The position numbers and the translations under genes were made by a program. Under the pieces are notes generated by a model. It was not told the DNA's origin, did not search any database, and worked only from the letters and a program-made list of their open reading frames with translations. A DNA stretch of 64,000 nucleotides, taken from Steinernema hermaphroditum. Its lineage: Eukaryota; Nematoda; Chromadorea; Rhabditida; Steinernematidae. Where the stretch lies: NCBI GenBank assembly GCA_030435675.1, contig CM059624.1, positions 3,930,769 to 3,994,768 of the forward strand, in the 5' to 3' direction. Positions 44,580 through 56,560 of this stretch are shown here, piece after piece (position 1 is the stretch's first letter; each line of letters begins with the position of its first letter).

Positions 44580-44863
44580 CCACACGCATTGTGATCACTG
44601 TTCGTATTCGGTTAGGTCTCACCACGATCCCAACCGTCTACAGTCTCTGTCTGCGTTGTCATTCGCCCCGTTTGACATCCGCTCTTGTTTCTATGTTAAT
44701 TGTGCCTAACGCATGTCTATGCACCTTGTGATTGTGTATGTTCGCGTTAGGGTTGTTTACGTGTTACGTTTTGATTATAAAAGGTTTAATTACCCAAGTT
44801 TGAGGACTCCCACCAGGTAGAGCTCCTAGCTCCCTCAAACTATTGTTACGACAAGACGTAACA
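44567..44863 (+). repeat. Gypsy 3' LTR
   Basis: 297 bp, tgttgcgtgctgacc...gacgtaaca, preceded by a purine-rich gggaggtg-type tract. It differs from the 5' LTR over much of U3, so the two ends come from different copies. Confidence 0.8.
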
Positions 44864-44879
44864 GATTGTGACAGAAACA

Positions 44880-45840
44880 ATGAATTCTGAAAGGAACAAG
44901 TGCAGATGACATTTCTTATACAGAAACATACGAAGTAACTCCTAGAGTGTCGCACATCGCTACCATATTAGCCGCGCCATCGCGTGTGATCCCCACCACG
45001 TCGGAAAGAGAGATTTCGAGTGACTGCAAGTTCTCTGCTACTAAGGTGCTCAAATTAATGGCAGTATGGTTGATTTCCGCGCAAGGCACAATCCCGATTA
45101 TCTCGCTGACCGAGCGAAAGTCGCTTGTCAGCAAGTGAGCGGTAATACTAAAGATAACAAACTATTGCAAGGACCACAGTTAAGCACTTACGCGAACAGC
45201 GAATGGGTCCCTTTTGTGTACGAGTCAGCCGTGATGCTGATCGGCTTTCCGGAGAAAATCGACTGCGTCCGATCCTTAGCTCTCTGATATTCCCGATCCA
45301 AAATGGGCCCGAGAAGTTCATGTCGGCTTGGAATCTGCAACTCATGTGTTATATTGGAGAAACTGAAAATCTAACGCCTACTTTAACATCAGAGGCATTA
45401 AATCGCACCAGCGCTTTAAAGGACTGGTAATCAGTGACGTTTGCGCTTAGATTCGCGTCCGCGAAGAACTTCACAAGTAAGGTCTCGAACTTCTGTGACG
45501 CTGCTTGTGCCAATCCTCCGCGTAATCCGTGATAAAGGTTTGTGTTGCTCGCTTCGAAGGATTCTCAAATTCTTCCTGTTGCACCACAGCCTTTACTCCA
45601 AGGTCGACTTCTGCATGGGCCTTCTTCAGATGGGTCCACAGGGGTGTAGTCGTCCCTGTTGTACTAATCGTAAACCGCCGCAAGCAGCGATTACAGGTCG
45701 CGACGTTTCCACTACGCGTATAATGGTTCCAAACCAAACTTCCGCCACCCATTACGGCAAGATCGATCAAGAGGGAATGATAACCGACAGTAGGAAATGA
45801 AACTCCTGATGATAATAAGCACACCATTTGATAGTGCAAC
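44880..45840 (-). pseudogene. hAT transposase, N-terminal part with BED zinc finger
   Basis: Minus strand from about 45770: SLVWNHYTRSGNVATCNRCL, then TTPLWTHLKKAHAEVDLG, a BED-type C-x2-C...H-x4/5-H finger. Further on is the catalytic-domain text DVVGITRDGAANMVAMCDTL (44930-45000). Frame breaks lie between. The Gypsy element separates this from the C-terminal part at 37795-38990. Confidence 0.75.
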
Positions 45841-45877
45841 TTTGCCGTGTCAAGACCCAGAAGACACTTTGATTCGA

Positions 45878-46047
45878 AATTCGAAAACCCTCGAATTTCG
45901 AATACGGTCGAATATTCGATATTCGAAGATCCTCGAATATCGAACCTAGTCGAATATTCGATATTCGAAGATCCTCGAATATCGAATATTCGATTCCATT
46001 CGATATTCGTAAAAACACGACTTATTCGATTCGATTCGACAACCCTA
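45878..46047. repeat. TTCGAA/ATTCGAAT palindromic tandem block
   Basis: Almost only combinations of attcga, tcgaat and tcgaag, with a unit of about 43 bp (tcgaatattcgatattcgaa...) tandemly doubled at 45908-45949 and 45950-45992. It ends cgattcgacaaccctac. A similar smaller block with the same end (gtattcgacaacccta) lies at 59935-60000, just outside the right BEL arm. Confidence 0.75.
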
Positions 46048-47044
46048 CTAACAATCTACTACAACGTCGGCCCACTTTATGCACAGCACTCGGATTCCCC
46101 GTTTGTATTGGGTTGGTGCATTGAAAAAAAAACACTTGGAAAACAATCATTTTTTTTCGTCATGTTTACAGTTGCGGTAAGACTGATTGGTTCGTTGTTG
46201 AGTACTGTTAGGTTTTGGATTTTTTATACCTATTGTTATCATATCTGTCGTCGCAGCCAGTCATTGACGACCATTTTTCTTTCCGATTCTGCAGAACTCT
46301 GTCTACTGGCTAAAAGAACTGTCTGAACGACCATCAACGGAACCTTCTAGAAGATCCTCTCCAGTCTAGACAGCATCGCGAACGGCAGTTGCAGACCATC
46401 ATCGAGGCTCTTTTTGTGCGTACCATCTACGGATCGGTCGCTTCGTGCTGTTATATCGTCTTGTGTCGTCTTGTGCCTCTGATCGGTCAACAAAGAGCAA
46501 CCGTTCATTGTGCCCCTCGTCTTCTACACTTTGCGGATTCAATAAGCAGCGACATCCGGGTCCCTGCGAGCTTGAAGAGCTAGTGTATCAACGGAATCGC
46601 AGTTGTTTTGGCTGACACAACTTGCGACGGATTTACGGATCGTTTTGTACGGCGTGGCACGATCTATTGTGGTTCAATTTGGAAGAATCGCACAGGACGG
46701 TTTGGCGAGCAACTCTTAGATCTTTTTAGTGGACCACCTTTGGCAGCGGACAGCCGCCGTTTCATGGTGCATCGGTCAGACGTTTCTCGGAGTACATTAT
46801 TCTTTGAACTTATCGCTTTCGATTTATCGGTCGGACTTACTTCTCTACGAACTCTTATTAGCGATGAACGGAGACAACGGCAACGGATTTTGTGGGACTA
46901 TTCTACAAAAACAAATCAATGCTCTTCGTCGTCGCGGAGATAGAGCGGAAAAATACTTGCTAAAGTTTATCGAGGAAAGGATTGAGTGGCCAGAAGAGAG
47001 AGACAGCAAACTCTTGAAAGTGAAAGCAGTCCAGAAGAGAATCA
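46048..47044 (+). repeat. Left inverted arm (BEL 5' terminal region, plus orientation)
   Basis: Near-identical to the reverse of 58922-59918 from ctaacaatctactacaacgt to cagaagagaatca. From outside in: a mariner-type end (ttgggttggtgcattg), LTR-like DNA (tgttaggttttgg...), and the first about 80 codons of gag. Few differences were seen, so the inversion is recent or maintained by conversion. Confidence 0.85.
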
Positions 47045-47631
47045 GTGTCGGCTTCTTGCTGATGAGAACGAATAATTGTTTCACGAGCGATTTTGATCTC
47101 CTTCGCCGTTAAATTAACTCCACTGCTGCGAAATCCGAGTTGTAAATGAGCGAATTTTGCTTTTGTATGGTCCGGTAAGCGTTGCAAACAATGGCGGATG
47201 AATCGCATAACGTATCCGACGATATTCGCAAGTTTGCGCAACGAATTTGTTCGTTTCCATGGGATAATCTCGTCAATATTCGTTGTTTCAGCGATAAGTA
47301 CGATGTTCGATTCTTCCACGTTTGACTCATTCGTTAACGGCGCAATTTTACAGTAATTTTCGATATCGTCCGTAAAATATCTTGGTCCTGTCCACCAAAT
47401 ATGATCGTGAAACTCGTTTTTCGTAACTCCTCTTGTCGCTACATCCGCTGGGTTCTCCTTCGTACTGATATAACCAATGAAATAGGGATTTTCTGGTCCA
47501 AGAACTTCTCAGCAAGTTCGCGAAACTTTCTCCATCGTCGCTCAACGTAAATTCCGGCATCTGTAGGAGCTTTGACCGATTGTGTCCAACAGCGTGTAAT
47601 CTCCGAGTCCGTGAGCGCGATCACTTTCCTA
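47045..47631 (-). pseudogene. BEL pol fragment upstream of the integrase core
   Basis: Minus-strand frames, with shifts: IALTDSEITRCWTQSVKAP, then FHDHIWWTGPRYFTDDIENY, then LVGYV-like NIVGYVMRFIRHCLQRL and NLTAKEIKIARETIIRSHQQ. These are the usual BEL landmarks between RNase H and the integrase zinc finger. It ends at the arm boundary. Confidence 0.75.
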
Positions 47632-50600
47632 ATTGTGAAATTTTATGGTGGGGTGATTTGAATTTTTGTACGATTTGCGGGGGGGTTTTAGGGGGTGTGG
47701 AGTGGTGCGTTTTGGATGAAATTTTGGGGTAATGATCCTTAGGGAGGTAACTAAATTTTAATGAAAAAATTTTTTGGAAACGTTGATTGGAGTTAAAGAT
47801 ACGGTAGGTTTTAGGCAAATTTGAAAAAAAATCGATTTTTCTGTAGGAAAAAATCTTGCGGGTGTGGTTTTTGGTGCATATTGTAGAGCGTGAAAATGCG
47901 CATAAAGTCTATTGAGCAGATTTTGCTCAAAAAAATTAGAAAAAAAGAAAAAAAATATTTTCACAAAAAAATGACCTTCAATAAAAAGCCTAAGGATCTG
48001 TGGATTCGCGTTTGTTCTCAGCGAGCTTGGTATCAAACGAAAGCCCGTTAAATTCCGCACACTTTGTCGTTGGGGATTTTGGAAATTCGAATTCCTCGCA
48101 GAGAAATCAACGAAAGAAGTTTTGGTGCGGTTTTGGTTCGGTTTTGGTTCGGTGGATGGTGGAGGATTGCGAAAGCGTTGTGAAGCGGTTGGTGGGTCTC
48201 GCCACGATTCGCCTGTGTCGCAGGGGCATATTGCGGGCGAACGAGCGAGCGAAGCGAGCGTCGACCTGTTGCGCAGTTGCTTTTCACTTTTTTCAACATT
48301 TTACGTGATCCCAAAGTTCCCACGAGTTAACCTGTCGCGCAGCCCCCACCCAGGCTAGTTGTGAAATTATATTGTGGGGTGTTTTGAATTTTTGTACGGT
48401 TTGGAGGGGGGCTTTAGGGGGTGTGGAGTGGTTTTTTTTGAGTGAAATTTTGGGGTAATGATCCTTAGGGAGGTAACTAAATTTTAGTGCAAAAAAAATT
48501 TTTAAATCGTGTCAGGACCCGGAGATAGGTCCGATTTTGTGTTTTTTCGATGAAAAATCGAAATTAATTGGTAGAAAATTTTTTTTTGTGCGTGCTTAGG
48601 CTCATTTTGAAGAGCAGAAAATTTCGAGAAAGTGCGAAATCTTCGATTTTGCTCAAAAAAATTAGAAAAAAAGAAAAAAAATATTTTCAAAAAAAAACGT
48701 GCTACGTTCAAAACCCTAAGGATCTGTGGATTCGTGTTTGTTCGAGGCGAGCTTGGTATCAAAAGAAAGCCCGTTAAATTCCGCACACTTTGTCGTTGGG
48801 GATTTTGGAAATTCGAATTCCTCGCAGAGAAATCAACGAAACAAGTTTTGGTGCGGTTTTGGTTCGGTTTTGGTTCGGTGGATGGTTCGGTGGATTGTGA
48901 AAGCGATGCCACGGGGGTATTGGGTCTCGCCGCGATTCGCCTGTGTCGCAGGGGCATGTTGCGGGCGAACGAGCGAGCGAAGCGAGCGTCGACCTGTTGC
49001 GCAGTTGCTTTTCACTTTTTTCAACATTTTACGTGATCCCAAAGTTCCCACGAGTTAACCTGTCGCGCAGCCCCCACCCAGGCTAGTTGTGAAATTTTAT
49101 GGTGGGGTGATTTGAATTTTTGTACGGTTTGCGGGGGGGTTTTAGGGGGTGTGGAGTGGTGCGTTTTGGATGAAATTTTGGGGTAATGATCCTTAGGGAG
49201 GTAACTAAATTTTAATGAAAAAATTTTTTGGAAACGTTGATTGGAGTTAAAGATACGGTAGGTTTTAGGCAAATTTGAAAAAAAATCGATTTTTCTGTAG
49301 GAAAAAATCTTGCGGGTGTGGTTTTTGGTGCATATTGTAGAGCGTGAAAAACTGCATGATTTCTATTGAACAGATTTTGCTCAAAAAAATTAGAAAAAAA
49401 GAAAAAAAATATTTTCGGAAAAAAACGTGCTCCATTCAAAACCCTAAGGATCTGTGGATTCACGTTTGTTCTGTGTGAGCTTGGTATCAAAAGAAAGCCC
49501 ATTAAATTCCGCACACTTTGTCGTTGGGGATTTTGGAAATTCGAATTCCTCGCAGAGAAATCAACGAATTAAGTTTTAGTGCGGTTTTGGTTCAGTTTTG
49601 GTTCGGTGGATGGTGAAGGATTGCGAAAGCGTTGTGAAGCGGTTGGTGGGTCTCGCCACGATTCGCCTGTGTCGCAGGGGCATGTTGCGGGCGAACGAGC
49701 GAGCGAAGCGAGCGTTGACCTGTTGCGCAGTTGCTTTCCACTTTTTCCACAACTTTCACCCAGTTAACCTGTCGCGCAGCCCCCACCCAGGCTAGTTGTG
49801 AAATTATATTGTGGGGTGATTTGAATTTTTGTCCGTTTTTGGGGGGCGTTTTAGGTGGTGTGGAGTGGTGCGTTTTGGATGAAATTTTGCATGCATAATC
49901 CTTAGGGAGGCACTTAAATTTTAGTAAAAAAATTTTTTGGATATGTGGATTGGAGGTGAAGATACGGTAGGTTTTAGGCAAATTTGAAAAAAAATCGATT
50001 TTTCTGTAGGAAAAAATCTTGCGGGTGTGGTTTTTGGTGCATATTGTAGAGCGTGAAAAACTGCATGATTTCTATTGAACAGATTTTGCTCAAAAAAATT
50101 AGAAAAAAAGAAAAAAAATATTTTCGGAAAAAAACGTGCTCCATTCAAAACCCTAAGGATCCGTGGATTCGCGTTTGTTCTGCGCGAGCTTGGTATCAAA
50201 AGAAAGCCCATTAAATTCCGCACAAAGTTACTTTTCTCGATTTTTGATTTTCGAGTTCGTTTTTAAGAGATCAACGAATTAAGTTTTAGTGCGGCTTTGG
50301 TTCAGTTTTGGTTCGGTGGATGGTGGAGGATTGCGAAACCGATGCCACGGCTGATGGTGGGTCTCGCCACGATTCGCCTGTGCCGCAGGGGTAACGGGCG
50401 AACGAGCGAGCGAAGCGAGCGTCGACCTGTTGCGCAGTTGCTTTTCACTTTTTTCAACATTTTACGTGATCCCAAAGTTCCCACGAGTTAACCTGTCGCG
50501 CAGCCCCCACCCAGGCTAGTTGTGAAATTATATTGTGGGGAGATTTGAATTTTTGTACGGTTTGGAGGGGGGCTTTAGGGGGTGTGGAGTGGTTTTTTTT

Positions 50601-53600
50601 GAGTGAAATTTTGTGTGTATATTCCTTAGGGAGGGAACTTAATTTTAGTGCAAAAATTTTTTGGATATGTGGATTGGAGGTGAAGATACGGTAGGTTTTA
50701 GGCAAATTTGAAAAAAAATCGATTTTTCTGTAGGAAAAAATCTTGCGGGTGTGGTTTTTGGTGCATATTGTAGAGCGTGAAAAACTGCATGATTTCTATT
50801 GAACAGATTTTGCTCAAAAAAATTAGAAAAAAAAGAAAAAAAATATTTCCGGAAAAAAACGTGCTCCATTCAAAACCCTAAGGATCCGTGGATTCGCGTT
50901 TGTTCTGCGCGAGCTTGGTATCAAAAGAAAGCCCATTAAATTCCGCACAAAGTTACTTTTCTCGATTTTTGATTTTCGAGTTCGTTTTTAAGAGATCAAC
51001 GAATTAAGTTTTAGTGCGGCTTTGGTTCAGTTTTGGTTCGGTGGATGGTGGAGGATTGCGAAACCGATGCCACGGCTGATGGTGGGTCTCGCCACGATTC
51101 GCCTGTGCCGCAGGGGTAACGGGCGAACGAGCGAGCGAAGCGAGCGTCGACCTGTTGCGCAGTTGCTTTTCACTTTTTTCAACATTTTACGTGATCCCAA
51201 AGTTCCCACGAGTTAACCTGTCGCGCAGCCCCCACCCAGGCTAGTTGTGAAATTTTATGGTGGGGTGATTTGAATTTTTGTACGGTTTGCGGGGGGGTTT
51301 TAGGTGGTGTGGAGTGGTTTTTTTTGAGTGAAATTTTGCATGCATAATCCTTAGGGGCGGAACTAAATTTTAGTGAAAAAAAATTTTGGATATGTTGATT
51401 GGAGCCGGAGATACGGTAGGATTTTGTCAAATTTGAAAAAAAATCGATTTTTCTGTAGGAAAAAATCTTGCGGGTGTGGTTTTTGGTGCATATTGTAGAG
51501 CATGAAAATGCGCATGATTTCTATTGAACAGATTTTGCTCAAAAAATTTAGAAAAAAAGAAAAAAAATATTTTCGGAAAATTGTGAAATTTTATGGTGGG
51601 GTGATTTGAATTTTTGTCCGTTTTTGGGGGGCGTTTTAGGTGGTGTGGAGTGGTTTTTTTTGAGTGAAATTTTGCATGCATAATCCTTAGGGGCGCACTT
51701 AAATTTTAGTGAAAAAATTTTTTGGAAATCGTTGTAGGAGCCCGAGATAGGTCCGATTTTGTGTTTTTTCGATGAAAAATCGAAATTAATTGATAGAAAA
51801 TTTTTTTTGTGCGTGCTTAGGCTCATTTTGAAGAGCGAAAAATTTCGAGAAAGTGCGAAATCTTCGATTTTGCTCAAAAAATTTAGAAAAAAAGAAAAAA
51901 AATATTTTCGAAAAAAAACGTGCTCCGTTCAAAACCCTAAGGATCTGTGGATTCGCGTTTGTTCGAGGCGAGCTTGGTATCAGTCGAAAGCTGAATGAAT
52001 TGCGCACAAAGTTACCGTTCTCGATTTTTGAATTTCGAGTTTATGTTCGAGAAATCAACGAAACAAGTTTTGGTGCGGTTTTGGTTCGGTTTTGGTTCGG
52101 TGGATGGTGGTGGATTGCGAAAGCGATGCCACGACTGTTGGTGGGTCTCGCCACGATTTGCCTGTTCCGCAGGGGCATGTTGCGGGCGAGCGAGCGAGCG
52201 AAGCGAGCGTCGACCTGTTGCGCAGTTGCTTTTCACTTTTTTCAACATTTTACGTGATCCCAAAGTTCTCACGAGTTAACCTGTCGCGCAGCCCCCACCC
52301 AGGCTAGTTGTGAAATTATATTGTGGGGTGATTTGAATTTTTGTCCGTTTTTGGGGGGCGTTTTAGGTGGTGTGGAGTGGTGCGTTTTGGATGAAATTTT
52401 GCATGCATAATCCTTAGGGAGGCACTTAAATTTTAGTAAAAAAATTTTTTGGATATGTGGATTGGAGGTGAAGATACGGTAGGTTTTAGGCAAATTTGAA
52501 AAAAAATCGATTTTTCTGTAGGAAAAAATCTTGCGGGTGTGGTTTTTGGTGCATATTGTAGAGCGTGAAAAACTGCATGATTTCTATTGAACAGATTTTG
52601 CTCAAAAAAATTAGAAAAAAAGAAAAAAAATATTTTCGGAAAAAAACGTGCTCCATTCAAAACCCTAAGGATCCGTGGATTCGCGTTTGTTCTGCGCGAG
52701 CTTGGTATCAAAAGAAAGCCCATTAAATTCCGCACAAAGTTACTTTTCTCGATTTTTGATTTTCGAGTTCGTTTTTAAGAGATCAACGAATTAAGTTTTA
52801 GTGCGGCTTTGGTTCAGTTTTGGTTCGGTGGATGGTGGAGGATTGCGAAACCGATGCCACGGCTGATGGTGGGTCTCGCCACGATTCGCCTGTGCCGCAG
52901 GGGTAACGGGCGAACGAGCGAGCGAAGCGAGCGTCGACCTGTTGCGCAGTTGCTTTTCACTTTTTTCAACATTTTACGTGATCCCAAAGTTCCCACGAGT
53001 TAACCTGTCGCGCAGCCCCCACCCAGGCTAGTTGTGAAATTTTATGGTGGGGTGATTTGAATTTTTGTCCGGTTTGGAGGGGGCGTTTAGGTGGGGTGAA
53101 GCGGTTTGTTTTAAGTGAAATTTTGGGGTAATGATCCTTAGGGAGGTAACTAAATTTTAGTGAAGAAATTTTTTGGATATGTTGATTGGAGTTGAAGATA
53201 CGGTATGTTTTAGGCAAATTTGAAAAAAAATCGATTTTTCTGTAGGAAAAAATCTTGCGGGTGTGGTTTTTGTTGCATAGTGTAGAGCGTGAAAATGCGC
53301 ATAAAGTCTATTGAGCAGAATTTTGAGAAAAAATTTAGAAAAAAAGAAAAAAAATATTTTCGAGAAAAAACGTGCTCCGTTCAAAACCCTAAGGATCTGT
53401 GGATTCGCGTTTGTTCGAGGCGAGCTTGGTATCAAAAGAAAGCCCATTAAATTCCGCACACTTTGTCGTTGGGGATTTTGGAAATTCGAATTCCTCGCAG
53501 AGAAATCAACGAAAGAAGTTTTGGTGCGGTTTTGGTTCGGTTTTGGTTCGGTGGATGGTTCGGTGGATTGTGAAAGCGATGCCACGGGGGTATTGGGTCT

Positions 53601-54473
53601 CGCCGCGATTCGCCTGTGTCGCAGGGGCATGTTGCGGGCGAACGAGCGAGCGAAGCGAGCGTCGACCTGTTGCGCAGTTGCTTTTCACTTTTTTTTCAAC
53701 ATTTTACGTGAACCCAAAATTCCAGCGAGTTAACCTGTCGCGCAGCCCCCACCCAGGCTAGTTTTTGAAATTTTATGGTGGGGTGATTTGAATTTTTGTA
53801 CGGTTTGGAGGGGGCGTTTAGGTGGGGTGGAGTGGTGCGTTTTGGATGAAATTTTGTGCGTATGTTCTTTAGGGAGGCATTTAAATTTTAGTGAAAAAAT
53901 TTTTTGGATATGTTGATTGGAGTTGAAGATATGGTAGGATTTTGTCAAATTTGAAAAAAAATCGAGTTTTCTGTAGGAAAAAATCTTGCGGGTGTGGTTT
54001 TTGGTGCATATTGTAGAGCGTGAAAATGCGCATGATTTCTATTGAACAGATTTTTGCTCAAAAAAATTAGAAAAAAAGAAAAAAAATATTTTCACAAAAA
54101 AATGACCTTCAATAAAAAGCCTAAGGATCTGTGGATTCACGTTTGTTCTGTGTGAGCTTGGTATCAAAAGAAAGCCCGTTCAATTCCGCAGACTTTGTCG
54201 TTGGGGATTTTGGAAATTCGAATTCCTCGCAGAGAAATCAACGAAAGAAGTTTTGGTGCGGTTTTGGTGCGGTTTTGGTTCGGTGGATGGTGGAGGATTG
54301 CGAAAGCGATGCCACGGCTGATGGTGGGTCTCGCCACGATTCGCCTGTGTCGCAGGGGCATGTTGCGGGCGAACGAGCGAGCGAAGCGAGCGTTGACCTG
54401 TTGCGCAGTTGCTTTCCACTTTTTCCACAACTTTCACCCAGTTAACCTGTCGCGCAGCCCCCACCCAGGCTAG
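47632..54473. repeat. Tandem array of ~725-bp units (nine full, one partial)
   Basis: Unit starts (ttgtgaaatt-tattgtgggg or tatggtgggg) are at 47632, 48359, 49087, 49795, 50519, 51246, 51581, 52310, 53033 and 53763; each ends cccccacccaggctag. The sixth unit is cut to about 335 bp. Every unit has the same order: a G-rich head, an A-rich core (aaattagaaaaaaagaaaaa), a cctaaggatc-tgtggattc block, a ggttcggttttggttcggtg block, cgagcgagcgaagcgagcg, and acctgttgcgcag. Units differ by substitutions and by two alternative middle segments (ctttgtcgttggggatttt or gttac-ttctcgatttttga). Apparent ORFs follow the repeat and are not supported as genes. Confidence 0.95.
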
Positions 54474-55890
54474 TCTTGACTTTAGACAGCATCTCGACAT
54501 AAATGTTCATCGCTAAGTCCATTCCCATGAGGTAGGCGTTAAATTCCATCTTTGGTATTGTTGCTTTTGTTTTTAGGCTACGGAGCTTTGTCTTCGACAT
54601 CACGAGATGAGAGTTGCCGCTGGTGATCAAGTACCCGCAAGAAGACATTGTGTCTGCGTTGGCATCCGAACATATAATGAGGTCGACGATCGAAGAAATA
54701 GAAGTGATTGAACGAGGAAGATGCTTGACGAATCCGTCAATGTTTCCGGAGATCTGACGCTTCTCTCTAACTTCTTCTTCATCCAGGAGATCATCGCAAT
54801 CATAATTGTTCCACAGTTTCTGTTGATATTTCTTCACTGGCAGTAGTGGCGGTCCAAGTAAGCCGAGTGGATCGTAGACTGCTGCTGTATGACTGGCTAC
54901 GGTACATTTGGTTAATTTTTCTATCGATTTGATGTTTGCGGCGAGTTCAATCCTATCATTCGACGATATCCACTTCATTCCGAGCACTTTTGGTTCTGCG
55001 TTCTTTGTTCGATCCTTTTCGGCGAGTAGTCCATTGATATGTGTATCATTTGAGAGAAACTCTCGTAAATTCATTTTCAATTCGTTGAATTCTCTTTTTG
55101 CCGCTTTATAGAACTCCGATCCTTCGCTAACCGAATTGCAGGTGTAGATTACATTGTGTATTTTATATGTATATATATGTATGTATACATATGTATACAT
55201 ATACATATGTATTTTCAATTATCTGTTCCGCAAACTTCGAATCTCCCGATTTCCGTAAGTGGTGATTAATTGTAGCCGCCAGTAAGAATGGACTCACATT
55301 AATTCCAAATGGTATTGTTCGGTATCGATAAGTGACTATGTTTTCTTCGTTCACTGTTCGTTTTCTTCACTTTCCGCGTCTTTAACCCATAGGAACCGCG
55401 TTGCATCCCTGTCTTCTTCTTGCAATTTGACTTGAAGAAACGCCTTTTCTACATCGCTAATCACAGCTATAGTTCCGGTCTGAAATCGTAGTAATATTCC
55501 CATGATACGTGGCAGCATAGTTGGTCCTTGATGGATCGTATCGTTCAGCGATGGCGCGCCTTTAAAGTGGGCGGCAGCGTCAAATACACTTTTGTTGTTT
55601 CCTTCTGCGGTGTAATCACCGGTTGGTGAGCCAAATAATGTACCACTGTGCTCTCCTCCGCATGCTTGCACTCCAAATTCACTTCCTCTATAACTTCTTT
55701 TTCAAGTTGATCCGCGAAAATTTGTTTGTATTGGGAGATGACCCATTCGTCTGATCCGTACTGCTTCATAACTGACTTTAGGCGTCTAATTGCGATGGCC
55801 CAGTTCGTAGGAATCGTTCGATTTTCTCCTTTCCATGGGAATCTCACATAGTACCCGTCATCTCGCTTCTAGATCGTTTTTCGGAAATTC
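54474..55890 (-). pseudogene. BEL reverse transcriptase and RNase H region, disrupted
   Basis: Minus strand from 55850: PTNWAIAIRRLKSVMKQYGS, then the RT core in shifted frames (SLNDTIHQGPTMLPRIMGIL, IAVISDVEKAFLQVKLQEED, YRTIPFGINVSPFLLAATIN). The frame then enters a TA microsatellite (55158-55215) where the catalytic box is expected. It resumes with CNSVSEGSEFYKAAKREF, KVLGMKWI, YDPLGLLGPPLLPVKKYQQK and the RNase H-like IICSDANADTMSS, ending MDLAMNIYVEMLSKVKT at the array. A stop lies at about 55869 and a frame change near 55355. Confidence 0.8.
55158..55215. repeat. TATATG/TACATA microsatellite inside the RT
   Basis: About 58 bp of alternating tatatgtatatatatgtatg, self-complementary. It separates ...IIENTYV from IYTCNSVSEG in the RT frame. 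Confidence 0.9.
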
Positions 55891-56021
55891 TTCATGATCT
55901 CCTTCTCCAATTTTTCTTTCTCTGCTACCGATGGACCTCCAAATTCAGACAGCTCTGCGTCTTCATCCCACTCTTTCGTCATCCTTTCCAAGGCTTCTTG
56001 ATGAATGCCAAAGGTGGTTCC

Positions 56022-56560
56022 CTAAAAAGATCCAAGGGTTGCTCGCCAAACCGACCTGTGCGATTCTTCCGAATAGAACCGCAATAGATCGTGCCACGCG
56101 GTATAAACCGATCTGTGAAAAGCGTCGCAAGTTGTGTCAGCCAAAACAACTGCGATTCCGTTGATACACTTGCTCTTCAAGCTCGCGTTGACCCGAACGT
56201 CGCTGCTTATTAAATCCGCGAAGTGTAGAAGACGAGGGGCACAATGAACGGTTACTATTTTATTCACCGATCACTGGCACAAGACGATACAACAGCACAA
56301 AAGCGACCAACCCGCAGGTGGTACGCACAAAAACTGACTCAAATGGCGGCCTGCAAAATCCTCCGTGGTCCTGTCTAGACTGAAGATGACGTTCTTGAAT
56401 GTTCCGTGGACCGTTGTGCAAAGGATGCGTGTAGACAGTCGAAGTAGACGATAGACTGTTTCTGGGTGCCGTAGGGGAGAAAAATGGTCGTTAGCGACTG
56501 GCTGCGACGACGTCGAAGGTGGTGAAAGTTCACTTCGACCGGAAGAAGGATGCACTGTAC
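56022..56560 (-). repeat. Diverged BEL LTR copy nested in the element
   Basis: The minus strand aligns with the arm DNA from cgtcgcagccagtc to accacctttggc (the arm equivalent is 46250-46745). It shares ccgttcattgtgcccctcgt, caacggaatcgcagttgttt and gaagaatcgcacagg, but has clearly different inner segments, so it is an older or different copy. Confidence 0.8.

Larger units (their letters stand above)
38996..44863 (+). mobile_element. Composite Ty3/Gypsy LTR retrotransposon inserted in the hAT element
   Basis: The 5' LTR (38996-39291) and 3' LTR (44567-44863) both run from TGTTGCG to AACA, share ttataaaaggtttaattacc (tatataaaagg in the 5' copy) and the ccctcaa block, and differ substantially elsewhere. 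Copy A runs from the 5' LTR through gag and pol to a polypurine tract (gggggagg) and the first 19 nt of a 3' LTR at 43241. There the sequence switches to the integrase of a second, diverged copy B, which supplies the remaining 3' end. The flanks (catac left, gattg right) do not match as a target duplication, which fits a recombinant. It interrupts hAT coding DNA. Confidence 0.85.

Noticed and set aside
47758..48060. Recurring 100-codon and 60-134-codon ORFs on both strands of the tandem array
   Set aside because: They appear in every unit because the unit repeats; coding phase is broken by indels between units and no domain is visible.
47632..54473. CRISPR or rDNA interpretation of the array
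   Set aside because: Units are ~725 bp, contiguous, without spacers, and contain no rRNA-like sequence; the genome is eukaryotic.
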